Positions 38,161 through 46,793 of a stretch of DNA of 64,000 bases are shown here, in pieces. This DNA is from Verrucomicrobiota bacterium (GTDB lineage: Bacteria > Verrucomicrobiota > Verrucomicrobiia > Verrucomicrobiales > Verrucomicrobiaceae). The translations under genes and the position numbers were made by a program. Numbering within the stretch: position 1 is the stretch's first letter; each line of letters opens with the position of its first letter. The notes beneath the pieces were generated by a model. The model had not been told where the DNA came from. It searched no databases and worked only from the letters and a program-made list of their open reading frames with translations. The DNA is taken from assembly GCA_017301975.1 (NCBI GenBank), contig JAFLEI010000001.1, positions 248,001 to 312,000 of the forward strand, given 5' to 3'.

Positions 38161-38194
38161 TCACCACGGCGCTGGCACGATCAGCGTTTGAAAG

Positions 38195-38224
38195 GCGGAA
38201 CCGGGAAACTGGTTCCGCTTTTTT
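38195..38224 (+). terminator. Rho-independent terminator after the small Cys protein
   Basis: The stem GCGGAACC (38195-38202) pairs with GGTTCCGC (38211-38218) with an 8-base loop and T6 tail at 38219-38224. It ends the transcript of the 59-residue secreted protein just before the convergent pilT-like gene. Confidence 0.85.
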
Positions 38225-38229
38225 GTGCT

Positions 38230-39324
38230 TCAGCGCTGCCGCGCCTCACGCTCACGCATCTTGCGCTCATAGCCGGCGATCACGAAATCTTTGTCGCGTG
38301 CGCGCAGCAGGGCATCGTCGAGGGAAATGAAGCCGTGGATGGCCAGATGGGTCACGCTGTCATCAATGGTGTGCATGCCGTCGTTGGCGCCGATTTGAAT
38401 CAGGCTGGGAAGCTGCTGGAGCCGGCGGGAGCGGATGCAGGAGGCGATGCCCGGATTGTTGACCATGATTTCAGAAGCCATCACCCGGCCCTCCTGATCC
38501 TGCCGTGGCATCAGGTTCTGACAGATCACGCCTTGCAGGCAGTTGGCCAGCTGCGAGGCCACGAAGTCCTGCTGGTCTTCAGGGAAGGCATCCATCACGC
38601 GCATGACCGTCGAAGGAGCGTCTTGGGTGTGCAGGGTGCTGATGACGAGGTGGCCGGTCTCGGCGGCGGTCAGGGCGGTGCTGATGGTCTCAAGGTCGCG
38701 CAGCTCGCTGATGATGATGACATTCGCATCCTGGCGCAGCGCACTGCGCAGGGCCTGTGCAAAGGAGTGTGTGTCGCTGCCCACCTGGCGCTGCCGGATG
38801 AGGCTGCGCGAATGTTTGAACACATACTCGATGGGATCCTCAATGCTGACGATGTTGGCCTGCCGATCCCGTGAGATTTGCTGCGTCATCGAGCTCAGCG
38901 TGGTGGTTTTACCGGCGTTGCTCGTGCCGGTGACGAGGATCAGGCCGTCGCGCAGGCTGCAAAGGCTTTCCACCGTCGGGCCGTGCCCCAGATCACGCAG
39001 TTCCGGGATCACCTCAGGAATAAAACGGAAGGAGGCTTCGACGCGGCCGACCACATAGCAGGCATTGCCGCGGAAGCGCCCCAGGTTCTCCACCTGAATG
39101 GCGAAATCCAGCTCCCATTCCTGCTCCAGCTTGGCGCGCTGGGTTTCCTTCAGGACACCAAAAACCAGATCGCGCACATCGCCGATGTCGAGGATCTCAT
39201 CCGTCAGCGGCTGCAACTGACCGAAGAGGCGTGCCATGGGTGCGGCACCCACGCTGAGGTGCAGGTCCGAGCCGCCCTGATCCGTGACCATGGCAAGGTA
39301 TTCAATGAGGTCGTGAGAGCGCAT
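38230..39324 (-). CDS. PilT-like type IV pilus retraction ATPase (copy 1)
   Basis: The 364-residue protein has an N-terminal PAS-like domain (about 1-105) and a secretion-ATPase domain with Walker A GTSNAGKTTT, the Asp box IVSIEDPIEYVF, Walker B-like IIISELRDLET, and His box TGHLVISTLHT. A late segment (CIRSRRLQQLPSLIQIG) corresponds to the AIRNLIRE motif of PilT. It powers pilus retraction and twitching motility. It follows a second PilT-type gene by 17 bases. Walker A is GTSNAGKT rather than the usual GPTGSGKS but keeps GxxxxGKT. Confidence 0.9.
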   Translation of the reverse strand: MRSHDLIEYLAMVTDQGGSDLHLSVGAAPMARLFGQLQPLTDEILDIGDVRDLVFGVLKETQRAKLEQEWELDFAIQVENLGRFRGNACYVVGRVEASFRFIPEVIPELRDLGHGPTVESLCSLRDGLILVTGTSNAGKTTTLSSMTQQISRDRQANIVSIEDPIEYVFKHSRSLIRQRQVGSDTHSFAQALRSALRQDANVIIISELRDLETISTALTAAETGHLVISTLHTQDAPSTVMRVMDAFPEDQQDFVASQLANCLQGVICQNLMPRQDQEGRVMASEIMVNNPGIASCIRSRRLQQLPSLIQIGANDGMHTIDDSVTHLAIHGFISLDDALLRARDKDFVIAGYERKMREREARQR

Positions 39325-39341
39325 GAGAAATGAGGAGAAAA

Positions 39342-40394
39342 TCAGGAAATGCCTCGGGCGGCGCGGCGGAACTCAGCCTCGTTGCCGGTGGCGGCGACGG
39401 CTTCGTCTTCGGAAATGATGCCTGCCTGATAAGCTGCAACGGTGGATTGCAGAAAGGTGCGCGTGTTGGGATCGCTGCCACGGCTCATGTAGTCCGTGAT
39501 GTTGGCCATGCTGCGCTTCGCGATCCAGTCACGCGCTGCCCCGCCGTTTTCCATGTGCTCGGTCAGCATGAAGAGCTTGCCATGGACATTCTGGACGAGT
39601 TTCTGGCATAGAACTCCGACCAGCTGGTGTGCCAGCATGTGCAGCCCCATGCCGAGCTGCTCCGGCGGGAAGAGGTTCACAAAACGCTCCATCGTTTCGG
39701 AGACGTTGGCAGAATGCAGCGAGGCGAGCACAAGATGGCCCGTCTCGCAGGCCTGCAGCGCCGTGAGGGCTGTTTCCTGATCGCGAATTTCTCCCACAAA
39801 TATCACATCCGGCGCCTGACGCATGGCACTGCGCAGGCCGCGCGCGAAGGTGGGTGTGTCGCGGCCCACCTCACGCTGGGTGAAGAGGCAGCGGTTGTTG
39901 GCAAAGATATACTCCACTGGATCCTCGATCGTCACCACGTGGCGGGCGATGTTTTCATTCATCCACTGCAGCAGTGCTGCCAGCGTGGTTGATTTTCCCT
40001 GCCCTGTTGCGCCGGTCACAAGGATCATCCCATTCTGCTTTTGTGCCCAGCGCTGCAGCAGCCAGTCCGGCGCGCCCAGAGTATTCAGGGCAGGAATATC
40101 CGTGCGGATGCGGCGCAGCACGGCGGCCATGCGGCCCAGCACTTTGTGCAAATTGACACGGAAGCGCGTGTGAGTCCGGGAGATCAGGCCGGAGTCACGA
40201 TCCGTGTCAGTGAGAGTGTCTCCACCGCATGCCTGCCAGAGCCCGGCCATCTGAGGCAGCAGCAGCGGATCGTCGCCAAAAATCATGAGCTGTTCGGCGA
40301 TTTTCATTCGCGGCACCTCGCCTTCCTGCAGGAAAATATCGCTCGCCTGATGCTCTTCGGCGGCTTGGAGGATGTCGTCGATGGTAATGGCCAT
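39342..40394 (-). CDS. PilT/PilU-like type IV pilus ATPase (copy 2)
   Basis: The 350-residue protein has an N-terminal PAS-like part (about 1-95) and an ATPase core with GATGQGKSTTL (Walker A), VVTIEDPVEYIF (Asp box), VIFVGEIRDQET (Walker B), and TGHLVLASLHS (His box). The C-terminal domain (SMANITDYMSRG) differs from copy 1, as in PilT/PilU pairs. ATG 40394 (MAITIDDILQ) aligns with the family; a further upstream start would add 35 unlikely residues. Pilin and assembly genes are not in this window. Confidence 0.9.
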   Translation of the reverse strand: MAITIDDILQAAEEHQASDIFLQEGEVPRMKIAEQLMIFGDDPLLLPQMAGLWQACGGDTLTDTDRDSGLISRTHTRFRVNLHKVLGRMAAVLRRIRTDIPALNTLGAPDWLLQRWAQKQNGMILVTGATGQGKSTTLAALLQWMNENIARHVVTIEDPVEYIFANNRCLFTQREVGRDTPTFARGLRSAMRQAPDVIFVGEIRDQETALTALQACETGHLVLASLHSANVSETMERFVNLFPPEQLGMGLHMLAHQLVGVLCQKLVQNVHGKLFMLTEHMENGGAARDWIAKRSMANITDYMSRGSDPNTRTFLQSTVAAYQAGIISEDEAVAATGNEAEFRRAARGIS

Positions 40395-40452
40395 GGTGGT
40401 GTACAAGCTAGCGGGCGCTGCTAAGCTGCTCAACCCCGCTCTCAGGGTATTG

Positions 40453-41673
40453 TTACAAGGAATCTGATGGGATGCCCTGTTCTTCGAGCAGTTGTCCACA
40501 GTACCACAGCATGCGTGGCAGATGGAAGGGGCCCTTCCACATGTTTCCCTTCAGCAGGGAGGAGGGGCTGCCATCACGATGGAGGTAGCCAAACCACTCG
40601 CCGTGGGCCGCATCAGGAAAGTGCGCAAAACTCCAGTCATGCACCTGCTGGTGCCATGTGGCGTATTTGGCATCCCCGGTGATGTGCCAGGCCAGATGCG
40701 TGGCGATGATGGCCTCGTTGTGCGGCCACCAGAACTTCATGTCGTGCCAGTATTCCTGCACCGGTTTTCCCTTCACATCGCGGAAATAAAAAATGCCGCC
40801 ATGCTCTTCGTCCCAGCCGCGTTTCCACATGCAGTCGAGGATCTCCAGGCCGAGTTTGATGTAGCTATTCTCCCCACGCCAGCGGCCTTCATGCAGAATG
40901 AACCACGCACACTCCAGCGCATGGCCTGGATTCAGTGTGCGGCCGTCGAAGTGGTCGATGAGCGAGCCATCCGGTGAAACGATCTCCATCAATGCCCCGA
41001 TGGCCGGTTTGAAGAAGAACTGCTGAATCTCCAAAATGAAGCGGTCCGCCCACTCGGAGCAGCTATGTCCTGCAATCTTCGCGTCACCGAGGTTGGCGCG
41101 CAGTTCCTGCGCCGTGGCGATGCCGATCATCAAGGCCCCGATGCTCATCATGGGTCGCGTGTTCGGCTCGATCTTCGGGTGCATCAGACCTTTCTCGAAG
41201 GAGTATTTCAAATAGGTGGCGAAGTCCCTTTTGGCGCGCTCGGCGTAGCTTTCATCGCCCGTCGCCTTTGCGTAGGCGGCATGCGCAATGGCCGCAAAGG
41301 CTTCGCTGAATACATAGCGTCGCATGCGCAGCGGTTTGCCTTCGCGTGTGACGGTAAAGAACAGTTTCCCATCCGTGGAGTAGCCATGCTTCTCCAGAAA
41401 CGCCAGGCAGGAGCCCGCCGCCTCGATCCAGTCGCTGCGCTTCTCCACAGTGTTGTACAATGTGGAAAGCGTCCAGGCCGCACGGCCCTGGAACCAGATG
41501 CTCTTGTCCGTGTCCAGGATCGATCCATCGCGATCCAGCGAGGTGATGATGCCATCAAACTCACGATCCATGCCGTGCCTCATCCAGAAGGGCATCACGT
41601 CTTTGAGCAACGTGTCGCGGTAGAGCGCCTTCAGGTTCTGGCGATAAAGAGGGTCGGCAAGAGTGAGGTTCAT
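40453..41673 (-). CDS. AGE-family sugar epimerase/isomerase
   Basis: The 406-residue protein is an (alpha/alpha)6-barrel of the N-acylglucosamine 2-epimerase family, with RAAWTLSTLYN, HPKIEPNTRPMM, LNPGHALECAW, and KFWWPHNEAIIATH, the last two holding the catalytic histidines. Members epimerise or isomerise free sugars such as N-acetylglucosamine, mannose or cellobiose. ATG 41673 overlaps the TrhO-RluA fusion stop as ATGA, so the two are translated together. Confidence 0.9.
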   Translation of the reverse strand: MNLTLADPLYRQNLKALYRDTLLKDVMPFWMRHGMDREFDGIITSLDRDGSILDTDKSIWFQGRAAWTLSTLYNTVEKRSDWIEAAGSCLAFLEKHGYSTDGKLFFTVTREGKPLRMRRYVFSEAFAAIAHAAYAKATGDESYAERAKRDFATYLKYSFEKGLMHPKIEPNTRPMMSIGALMIGIATAQELRANLGDAKIAGHSCSEWADRFILEIQQFFFKPAIGALMEIVSPDGSLIDHFDGRTLNPGHALECAWFILHEGRWRGENSYIKLGLEILDCMWKRGWDEEHGGIFYFRDVKGKPVQEYWHDMKFWWPHNEAIIATHLAWHITGDAKYATWHQQVHDWSFAHFPDAAHGEWFGYLHRDGSPSSLLKGNMWKGPFHLPRMLWYCGQLLEEQGIPSDSL

Positions 41674-43463
41674 TTCGCCCACTCTGGCGGCTCTGCCTCA
41701 AACGTCACGCGTTCCTTCGTCAAAGGATGCGTGAAGGTGATGCGCAGGGCATGCAGGCAGAGCGGGGAATCACCAACGGCCAGGGTCTGTGTCTCCCCGA
41801 CCTCGCCATCGGCCAGATAAGCGGCATCGCCGACGATAGGGAAGCCGAGATGCCAGAGATGGATGCGGATTTGATTCGTGCGTCCGGTGAGCGGGCGGGC
41901 CTCAAGGAGTGCCGTGCCATCCGCATCGCGCCGCAGCACGCGGAATTCTGTCCTGGCCTCTTGTCCTTCGGCATCGACGGAGCGGCCACCCAGCTTGCCG
42001 GCTTCGCCGCTGATGGGAGCATCGCAGGTGAAGGCATCCTGCGGCGGGTGCCCTTTCACGCGGGCAAGATAAAGCTTCTCGACCTCGCCGCGCTCAAACT
42101 GCGGCTGCACAAAGCTGGCGAAGTGGCGTGTCTTGCACAGTACGGTCACGCCGGTTGTGTTGGCATCCAAGCGGTGGACGCTGCGCGGCTTGAGCGGATG
42201 CCAGACGGTGTTGAGAATGAACTGCAGCGTGTTGCGATTGAACCTGCCACCCACATGCACCGGCAACGGCGCGGGTTTGTTGAGCACGATGATGGCTTCG
42301 TCTTCAAAAAGCACACGGATGTCCGCATTCACATCCGGTTCACGCTGTGCAGGCTTCAGGTGCAGGTAGCGCTCTCCGGCACGCACGATTTGATGTGCCG
42401 GCACGATCACCTGATCATCCGTCACGATGCGTCCTTCTTCACAGACCGCGAGCCATTGCTCACGCGGGATGTGCGGCATCACGTGGCAGAGGCAGTCCAG
42501 AATGGTGGCGTGATCACAGGCCTCCGGTACATTCAGCGGTCGTGTTTGATCATAGGGCACGCTGCCCGGCAGTGGCGTCACCGCCCGGCGGATCGCCGCA
42601 TGGCGCTGCGCCAGGTTTTCGCGCTGCTGTTCCTCGGAGGTTTTGAAGCAATACGGGCAGGAGACATGCTCCACGTAGCGAGGATCGGCCTGCTCTTCCG
42701 CAGTGAGCGGAGTCTGACAGGCGAAGCATTGCGAGGAGGCGGTCTCGTGCAGGCCGGGATCGACGCCCACGCGTTGATCGAACACAAAACACTCGCCGTC
42801 GTAATGCGCGCTGCCGCATTCTTCGAAGTACTTCAAAATGCCGCCCTCAAGCTGCCACACATGCTCAAAGCCCTCGCGCTCCATGAAAGGGGCGGCTTTT
42901 TCGCAGCGGATGCCGCCGGTGCAGAAAGACACGATCTCCGCCTTCTTCATCTCCGCTGGCAGCTTGCGCACCGCCTCAGGGAATTCGCGGAAGGAATCGA
43001 CACCTGCCACGACAGCCCCTTTGAAGGTGCCCAGCTTCACTTCGTAATCATTGCGTGTGTCATACAGAATGACCGGGCGGCCTTCATCCAGCCACTGCTT
43101 CAGGATCTTGGGCTCCAGGCGTGGCGAGGTGTACTTCGCTGGTTCGATGCCCTCGACACCGAAGGCGATGATCTCCTGCTTGATGCGCACCAGCATGCGG
43201 CGGAACGGCTGCTCCGCGCTCTCACTGTATTTTGGCTTCAGTCCTGCCAGCCCAGGAATGCCGCGCAGCTCATCAACGAGTGCATCCACATTCTCCCGCA
43301 CCCCGGCCACGAACATGTTGATGCCTTCCGTACTCAGCAAAATCGTGCCCTTCAGACCCCAGCCTTTGCAATGCTCAAGCAACTGCGCGCGCATGTCCTT
43401 CAATCCGGAGAGATCGGCGAATTGGTAGCAGGAGATGTTGGTGATCGTGGCGGTGGCTGGCAT
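41670..43463 (-). CDS. TrhO-like rhodanese fused to RluA pseudouridine synthase
   Basis: This 597-residue protein joins two RNA-modifying enzymes. Residues of roughly 1-275 are TrhO (YceA): an acylphosphatase-like N terminus, a rhodanese domain with the active loop CTGGIRCEKA (Cys181), and Cys pairs 246/249 and 269/272. Residues of roughly 310-370 look like an S4-like domain, and about 380-597 form the RluA-type synthase with HRLDANTTGV (catalytic Asp433). TrhO hydroxylates tRNA U34; RluA makes pseudouridine in tRNA or rRNA. It is translated ahead of the epimerase gene with ATGA overlap. Confidence 0.92.
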   Translation of the reverse strand: MPATATITNISCYQFADLSGLKDMRAQLLEHCKGWGLKGTILLSTEGINMFVAGVRENVDALVDELRGIPGLAGLKPKYSESAEQPFRRMLVRIKQEIIAFGVEGIEPAKYTSPRLEPKILKQWLDEGRPVILYDTRNDYEVKLGTFKGAVVAGVDSFREFPEAVRKLPAEMKKAEIVSFCTGGIRCEKAAPFMEREGFEHVWQLEGGILKYFEECGSAHYDGECFVFDQRVGVDPGLHETASSQCFACQTPLTAEEQADPRYVEHVSCPYCFKTSEEQQRENLAQRHAAIRRAVTPLPGSVPYDQTRPLNVPEACDHATILDCLCHVMPHIPREQWLAVCEEGRIVTDDQVIVPAHQIVRAGERYLHLKPAQREPDVNADIRVLFEDEAIIVLNKPAPLPVHVGGRFNRNTLQFILNTVWHPLKPRSVHRLDANTTGVTVLCKTRHFASFVQPQFERGEVEKLYLARVKGHPPQDAFTCDAPISGEAGKLGGRSVDAEGQEARTEFRVLRRDADGTALLEARPLTGRTNQIRIHLWHLGFPIVGDAAYLADGEVGETQTLAVGDSPLCLHALRITFTHPLTKERVTFEAEPPEWAK

Positions 43464-43594
43464 GGGCAGGTGAAAAAGCACATGAAAAGGTGGTCTGCGA
43501 GTGCAAACCGCACTAGCAGCGCAGGAATGGAACAGTGGGGCGCAATCGAGATCAAGCTTGCCATTTCAGGCCGTTCCCGCTCCATTCCGGGGGT

Positions 43595-44770
43595 ATGAAA
43601 TCCACGCTCCTTTTCCTTCTTGCCGCCGCCACCCTGCAAGCCGCTGACTGGCCGATCTGGCGCGGACCCAATCATGACGGTATCTCGAGTGAAAAACTGG
43701 CTGGAACCGCTGTCAAAAAAGTCTGGGGCGCGCAGGTCGGCATCGGCTTTGCTTCCTTCACCGTGGCGGCTGGTCGTGTGTACACCACGGGGCATGCGGA
43801 CGGCAAGGACACGGTCTTCTGCTTCGATGCCACGACTGGCAAGGAAGTATGGAAGCACGCCTATGCCGCCGATCTCGGCGACAAGTATTACGAGGGGGGC
43901 ACCTCGGCCACGCCAACGATTGAAGACGGCAAGGCGTATCATCTGAGCCGCTGGGGCGATCTGTTTTGTTTCGATGCCGCCACAGGCAAGGTCGTGTGGC
44001 AGAAAAACATCCAGAAGGAAACCGAGGCCGACATCCCGGACTGGGGTTTCGCAGGTTCGCCGTTGGTCTCCGGCAAGCTTCTCATTGTGAACGTGGGAAA
44101 AGCTGGCACAGCGGTCGAGAAAGCGACGGGGAAGACCGTGTGGACCAGCGACAAGGCCAACTCGGGCTACTGCACGCCGTATCCAATCACAGTGAATGGC
44201 AAGGCGCAGGTAGTGCTGAGTTCCGGCCGCGCCTACAAAGGTGTCGATCCAAGCAACGGCAGACTGCTGTGGGAGCACACCTGGTCCACCAGCTACGGCG
44301 TGAATGCGGCCGATCCCATTCTCAGCGGCACCCAGCTCTTCATTTCCACCGGCTACAACAAAGGCTGCGCCCTGCTTGATCTTGCCTCTGCCGAACCCAA
44401 AGAGATCTGGCGCAGCCGGGTGATGAAGAATCAATTCAACTCCAGTGTGCTGATTGACGGCCATCTGTATGGCAGCGATGGCGATGCAGACAAATCCGCC
44501 AGCCTGAAGTGCATCGACTTCGCCACTGGCACTGAAAAATGGAGCGCGGCAGACGTCGGTTTCTGCTCGCTGATGGCGGCCGATGGCAAGCTCATCATCC
44601 TGACGGCCAAGGGTGAACTCATCATCGCCAAGGCCAGCGCTGCCAAATTTGAGCCACTTTCCCGCACCCCGGTGCTTACCGGGCGCTGCTGGAGCGCTCC
44701 GGTGCTGGCGAACGGACATATCTACGTGCGCAATGCCGCCGGCGACATGGTCTGCCTGAGCGTCCAGTAG
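43595..44770 (+). CDS. Exported PQQ-like beta-propeller protein
   Basis: This 391-residue protein has a signal peptide (about 1-16, MKSTLLFLLAAATLQA) and seven or so WD40/PQQ-like blades. Typical blade ends are DATTGKEVWKH, DAATGKVVWQKN, and DFATGTEKWSAADVG. The fold resembles BamB and PQQ dehydrogenase propellers, but no catalytic residues are evident, so it probably binds proteins or is an oxidoreductase relative. ATG 43595 gives a clean signal. It is separated from the convergent AGE/TrhO operon by its divergent start region. Confidence 0.85.
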   Translation: MKSTLLFLLAAATLQAADWPIWRGPNHDGISSEKLAGTAVKKVWGAQVGIGFASFTVAAGRVYTTGHADGKDTVFCFDATTGKEVWKHAYAADLGDKYYEGGTSATPTIEDGKAYHLSRWGDLFCFDAATGKVVWQKNIQKETEADIPDWGFAGSPLVSGKLLIVNVGKAGTAVEKATGKTVWTSDKANSGYCTPYPITVNGKAQVVLSSGRAYKGVDPSNGRLLWEHTWSTSYGVNAADPILSGTQLFISTGYNKGCALLDLASAEPKEIWRSRVMKNQFNSSVLIDGHLYGSDGDADKSASLKCIDFATGTEKWSAADVGFCSLMAADGKLIILTAKGELIIAKASAAKFEPLSRTPVLTGRCWSAPVLANGHIYVRNAAGDMVCLSVQ

Positions 44771-44859
44771 GCCAGGTGCCATGGGCATGCATTTTCTCAA
44801 TACAAGCTCATAGACGGTCGATTGGTCAGACTGAGCCGATGGTTGGATGCTCCCCTTGC

Positions 44860-45528
44860 ATGAACAACAACACTCACTCCGCGCACGCCATCCCGCTCTG
44901 GCTCAAGCTCGCCTACACCGCCTTCATGGGGGTTTTGATTCCTGTTTACTGGTATCACTACGGCCCGACGAACTTTCTCTACTTCTGCGACATCGCCCTG
45001 CTGCTCACGCTGGCTGGCGTATGGCTGGAAAGCCCGCTGCTCATCTCGCTGCCAGCGGTGGGAATCCTGATGCCGCAGGCGCTGTGGTGCGTGGATTATG
45101 GCGTGCAGCTTTGCGGCATCAAAATGACGGGCATGACGGCATACATGTTTGATGGCACCAAGCCGCTGTTCCTGCGTGGCTTGTCGCTCTTCCATGGCTG
45201 GCTGCCATTTCTGCTGGCTTTTCTCGTCTTCAGGCTGGGCTATGACAAGCGTGCGCTCAAAGGCTGGACTAGTTTGGCCTCGAGCTCATGCCTTGTGGCC
45301 TATTTTTGGCTGCCCAAGGCCGGTGCCCTTCTATTGGACCCCAATCTGCCGCGCAATGTGAACTACGTTTTCGGCATGGATGATGCGCACCCTCAGACGT
45401 GGACAAGCCCGGAACTTTATCTCGTCACATGGCTTGCACTGCTCATCTTCGTGGTCTTTGTGCCAACGCATTTTGTGCTGAAGAAAATCTGCCCCACGCC
45501 CGAACAAGCCGCCGCCAAACGCGCATGA
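44860..45528 (+). CDS. Polytopic membrane protein at the head of the glycosyltransferase operon
   Basis: The 222-residue protein has about six transmembrane helices, with NFLYFCDIALLLTLAGVWLE and LSLFHGWLPFLLAFLVF. I do not recognise the family with confidence. Its last codons overlap the following MFS gene as ATGA, so it is part of that operon. The start ATG 44860 is chosen because the upstream frame is not membrane-like. Confidence 0.75.
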   Translation: MNNNTHSAHAIPLWLKLAYTAFMGVLIPVYWYHYGPTNFLYFCDIALLLTLAGVWLESPLLISLPAVGILMPQALWCVDYGVQLCGIKMTGMTAYMFDGTKPLFLRGLSLFHGWLPFLLAFLVFRLGYDKRALKGWTSLASSSCLVAYFWLPKAGALLLDPNLPRNVNYVFGMDDAHPQTWTSPELYLVTWLALLIFVVFVPTHFVLKKICPTPEQAAAKRA

Positions 45529-46793
45529 ACGTTTCTTCCCCTCCAACTTCTGAATCCAACTGGCAGCGCGGCTTCTGGAGTCTGATGGGCACGCAGTTTC
45601 AGGGGGCGTTCTCTGACAACGTGCTCAAGTGGCTGGTCATCTATCTGGTGATCGCGCAGAAGCTGCCCAAGGAGCAGCTCGACGCGCTGGTGTCAGATTC
45701 GGGGATGTATTTTGCCATTCCATTTCTGCTGCTCTCCATGTTTGGCGGCTGGATGGCAGATCGCTTCAGCAAACGGCATGTGATGATCGGCGTGAAGACA
45801 ATGGAGATCGGCATCATGATCTTTGCCACCTATGCGCTGGCCTCCGGCAGGATGGGGCTGCAACTCGTGAGCATCTGCCTTATGGGCGTGCACAGCGCGT
45901 TCTTCGCGGCATCCAAGTATGGCTCGCTGCCAGAAGTGGTGCCTCCTGCCAAGCTCTCCTGGGCCAATGGCGTGATCGAGATGCTCACCTTCCTGGCGGC
46001 GATCTTCGGCACGCTGGCCGCCGCGTGGCTGGCGGAGAGCTTTGCAGGCAAACCGGCGTGGTCGGGCGGCATTCTGCTGGCGCTGGCCATGATCGGCTGG
46101 GTCATGAGCTTGGGCATCACGCGCGTGCCTGCCGCTAGCCCAGACAAGCCGCTGCGCCTCAACTTCCTCGGTGACCTGTGGCGCGAATTTAAATGGATGC
46201 GTACGGATCGTGACCTGTGGCGGGCGAATCTCGGCAACACAGGCTTCTTTTTCATCGCCGTGCTCATCCAGATGAATCTGGTGCTCTATGCGGAGCAGGT
46301 GCTGCACATCAAGCCGATGGAAAACAGCGCACTGCAGGTCGCGCTTGCCGTCGGCATGGCGACGGGCAGTTTGCTGGCGGGTAAATTGAGCGGGGATCAT
46401 GTGGAGTATGGCCTCATCCCGCTCGGGGCATTTCTCATGGCAACCATGGGCTGCGCGCTCGGGTTGGCGGACATCTCCAGATCGGCGTTCACCGTCTGCC
46501 TCACCCTGCTGGGCATCGGCGGTGGCCTGTTCATCGTGCCGCTGGCGGCGGTGCTGCAGCATCGGCCGCCGGCGGATCGCAAAGGCTCGGTGCAGGGGGC
46601 GGCCTCGTGGCTTTCATGGGTGGGCATCAGTGCCGCCGCCTTGCTGCAAAAGGAGCTGAACACCCGCCTGGGCTGGACACCGGGAGACATCTTTTGGTTC
46701 TGCGGAGCCAGTGCGGTGGTCGGCGGCATTTATGTCACGATGTCGCGTCCACAGGCCCTCCCTGCATTGCTCAAACGCTGGACGCATGGCTGA
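45525..46793 (+). CDS. LplT-like MFS transporter
   Basis: The 422-residue protein has about 12 helices and begins LMGTQFQGAFSDNVLKWLVI, resembling the LplT (lysophospholipid flippase) branch of the MFS. Other family-like text is GGWMADRFSKRHVMIG and the periplasmic-side DRDLWRANLGNTGFFF. ATG 45525 overlaps the previous stop (ATGA), and the last 8 bases overlap the next glycosyltransferase start. Position suggests it flips or exports a lipid made by the three downstream glycosyltransferases; this is inferred. Confidence 0.85.
   Translation: MNVSSPPTSESNWQRGFWSLMGTQFQGAFSDNVLKWLVIYLVIAQKLPKEQLDALVSDSGMYFAIPFLLLSMFGGWMADRFSKRHVMIGVKTMEIGIMIFATYALASGRMGLQLVSICLMGVHSAFFAASKYGSLPEVVPPAKLSWANGVIEMLTFLAAIFGTLAAAWLAESFAGKPAWSGGILLALAMIGWVMSLGITRVPAASPDKPLRLNFLGDLWREFKWMRTDRDLWRANLGNTGFFFIAVLIQMNLVLYAEQVLHIKPMENSALQVALAVGMATGSLLAGKLSGDHVEYGLIPLGAFLMATMGCALGLADISRSAFTVCLTLLGIGGGLFIVPLAAVLQHRPPADRKGSVQGAASWLSWVGISAAALLQKELNTRLGWTPGDIFWFCGASAVVGGIYVTMSRPQALPALLKRWTHG

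Noticed and set aside
41727..43598. 623-codon frame antisense to the TrhO-RluA fusion
   Set aside because: The opposite strand carries two intact enzyme active sites; this frame has none.
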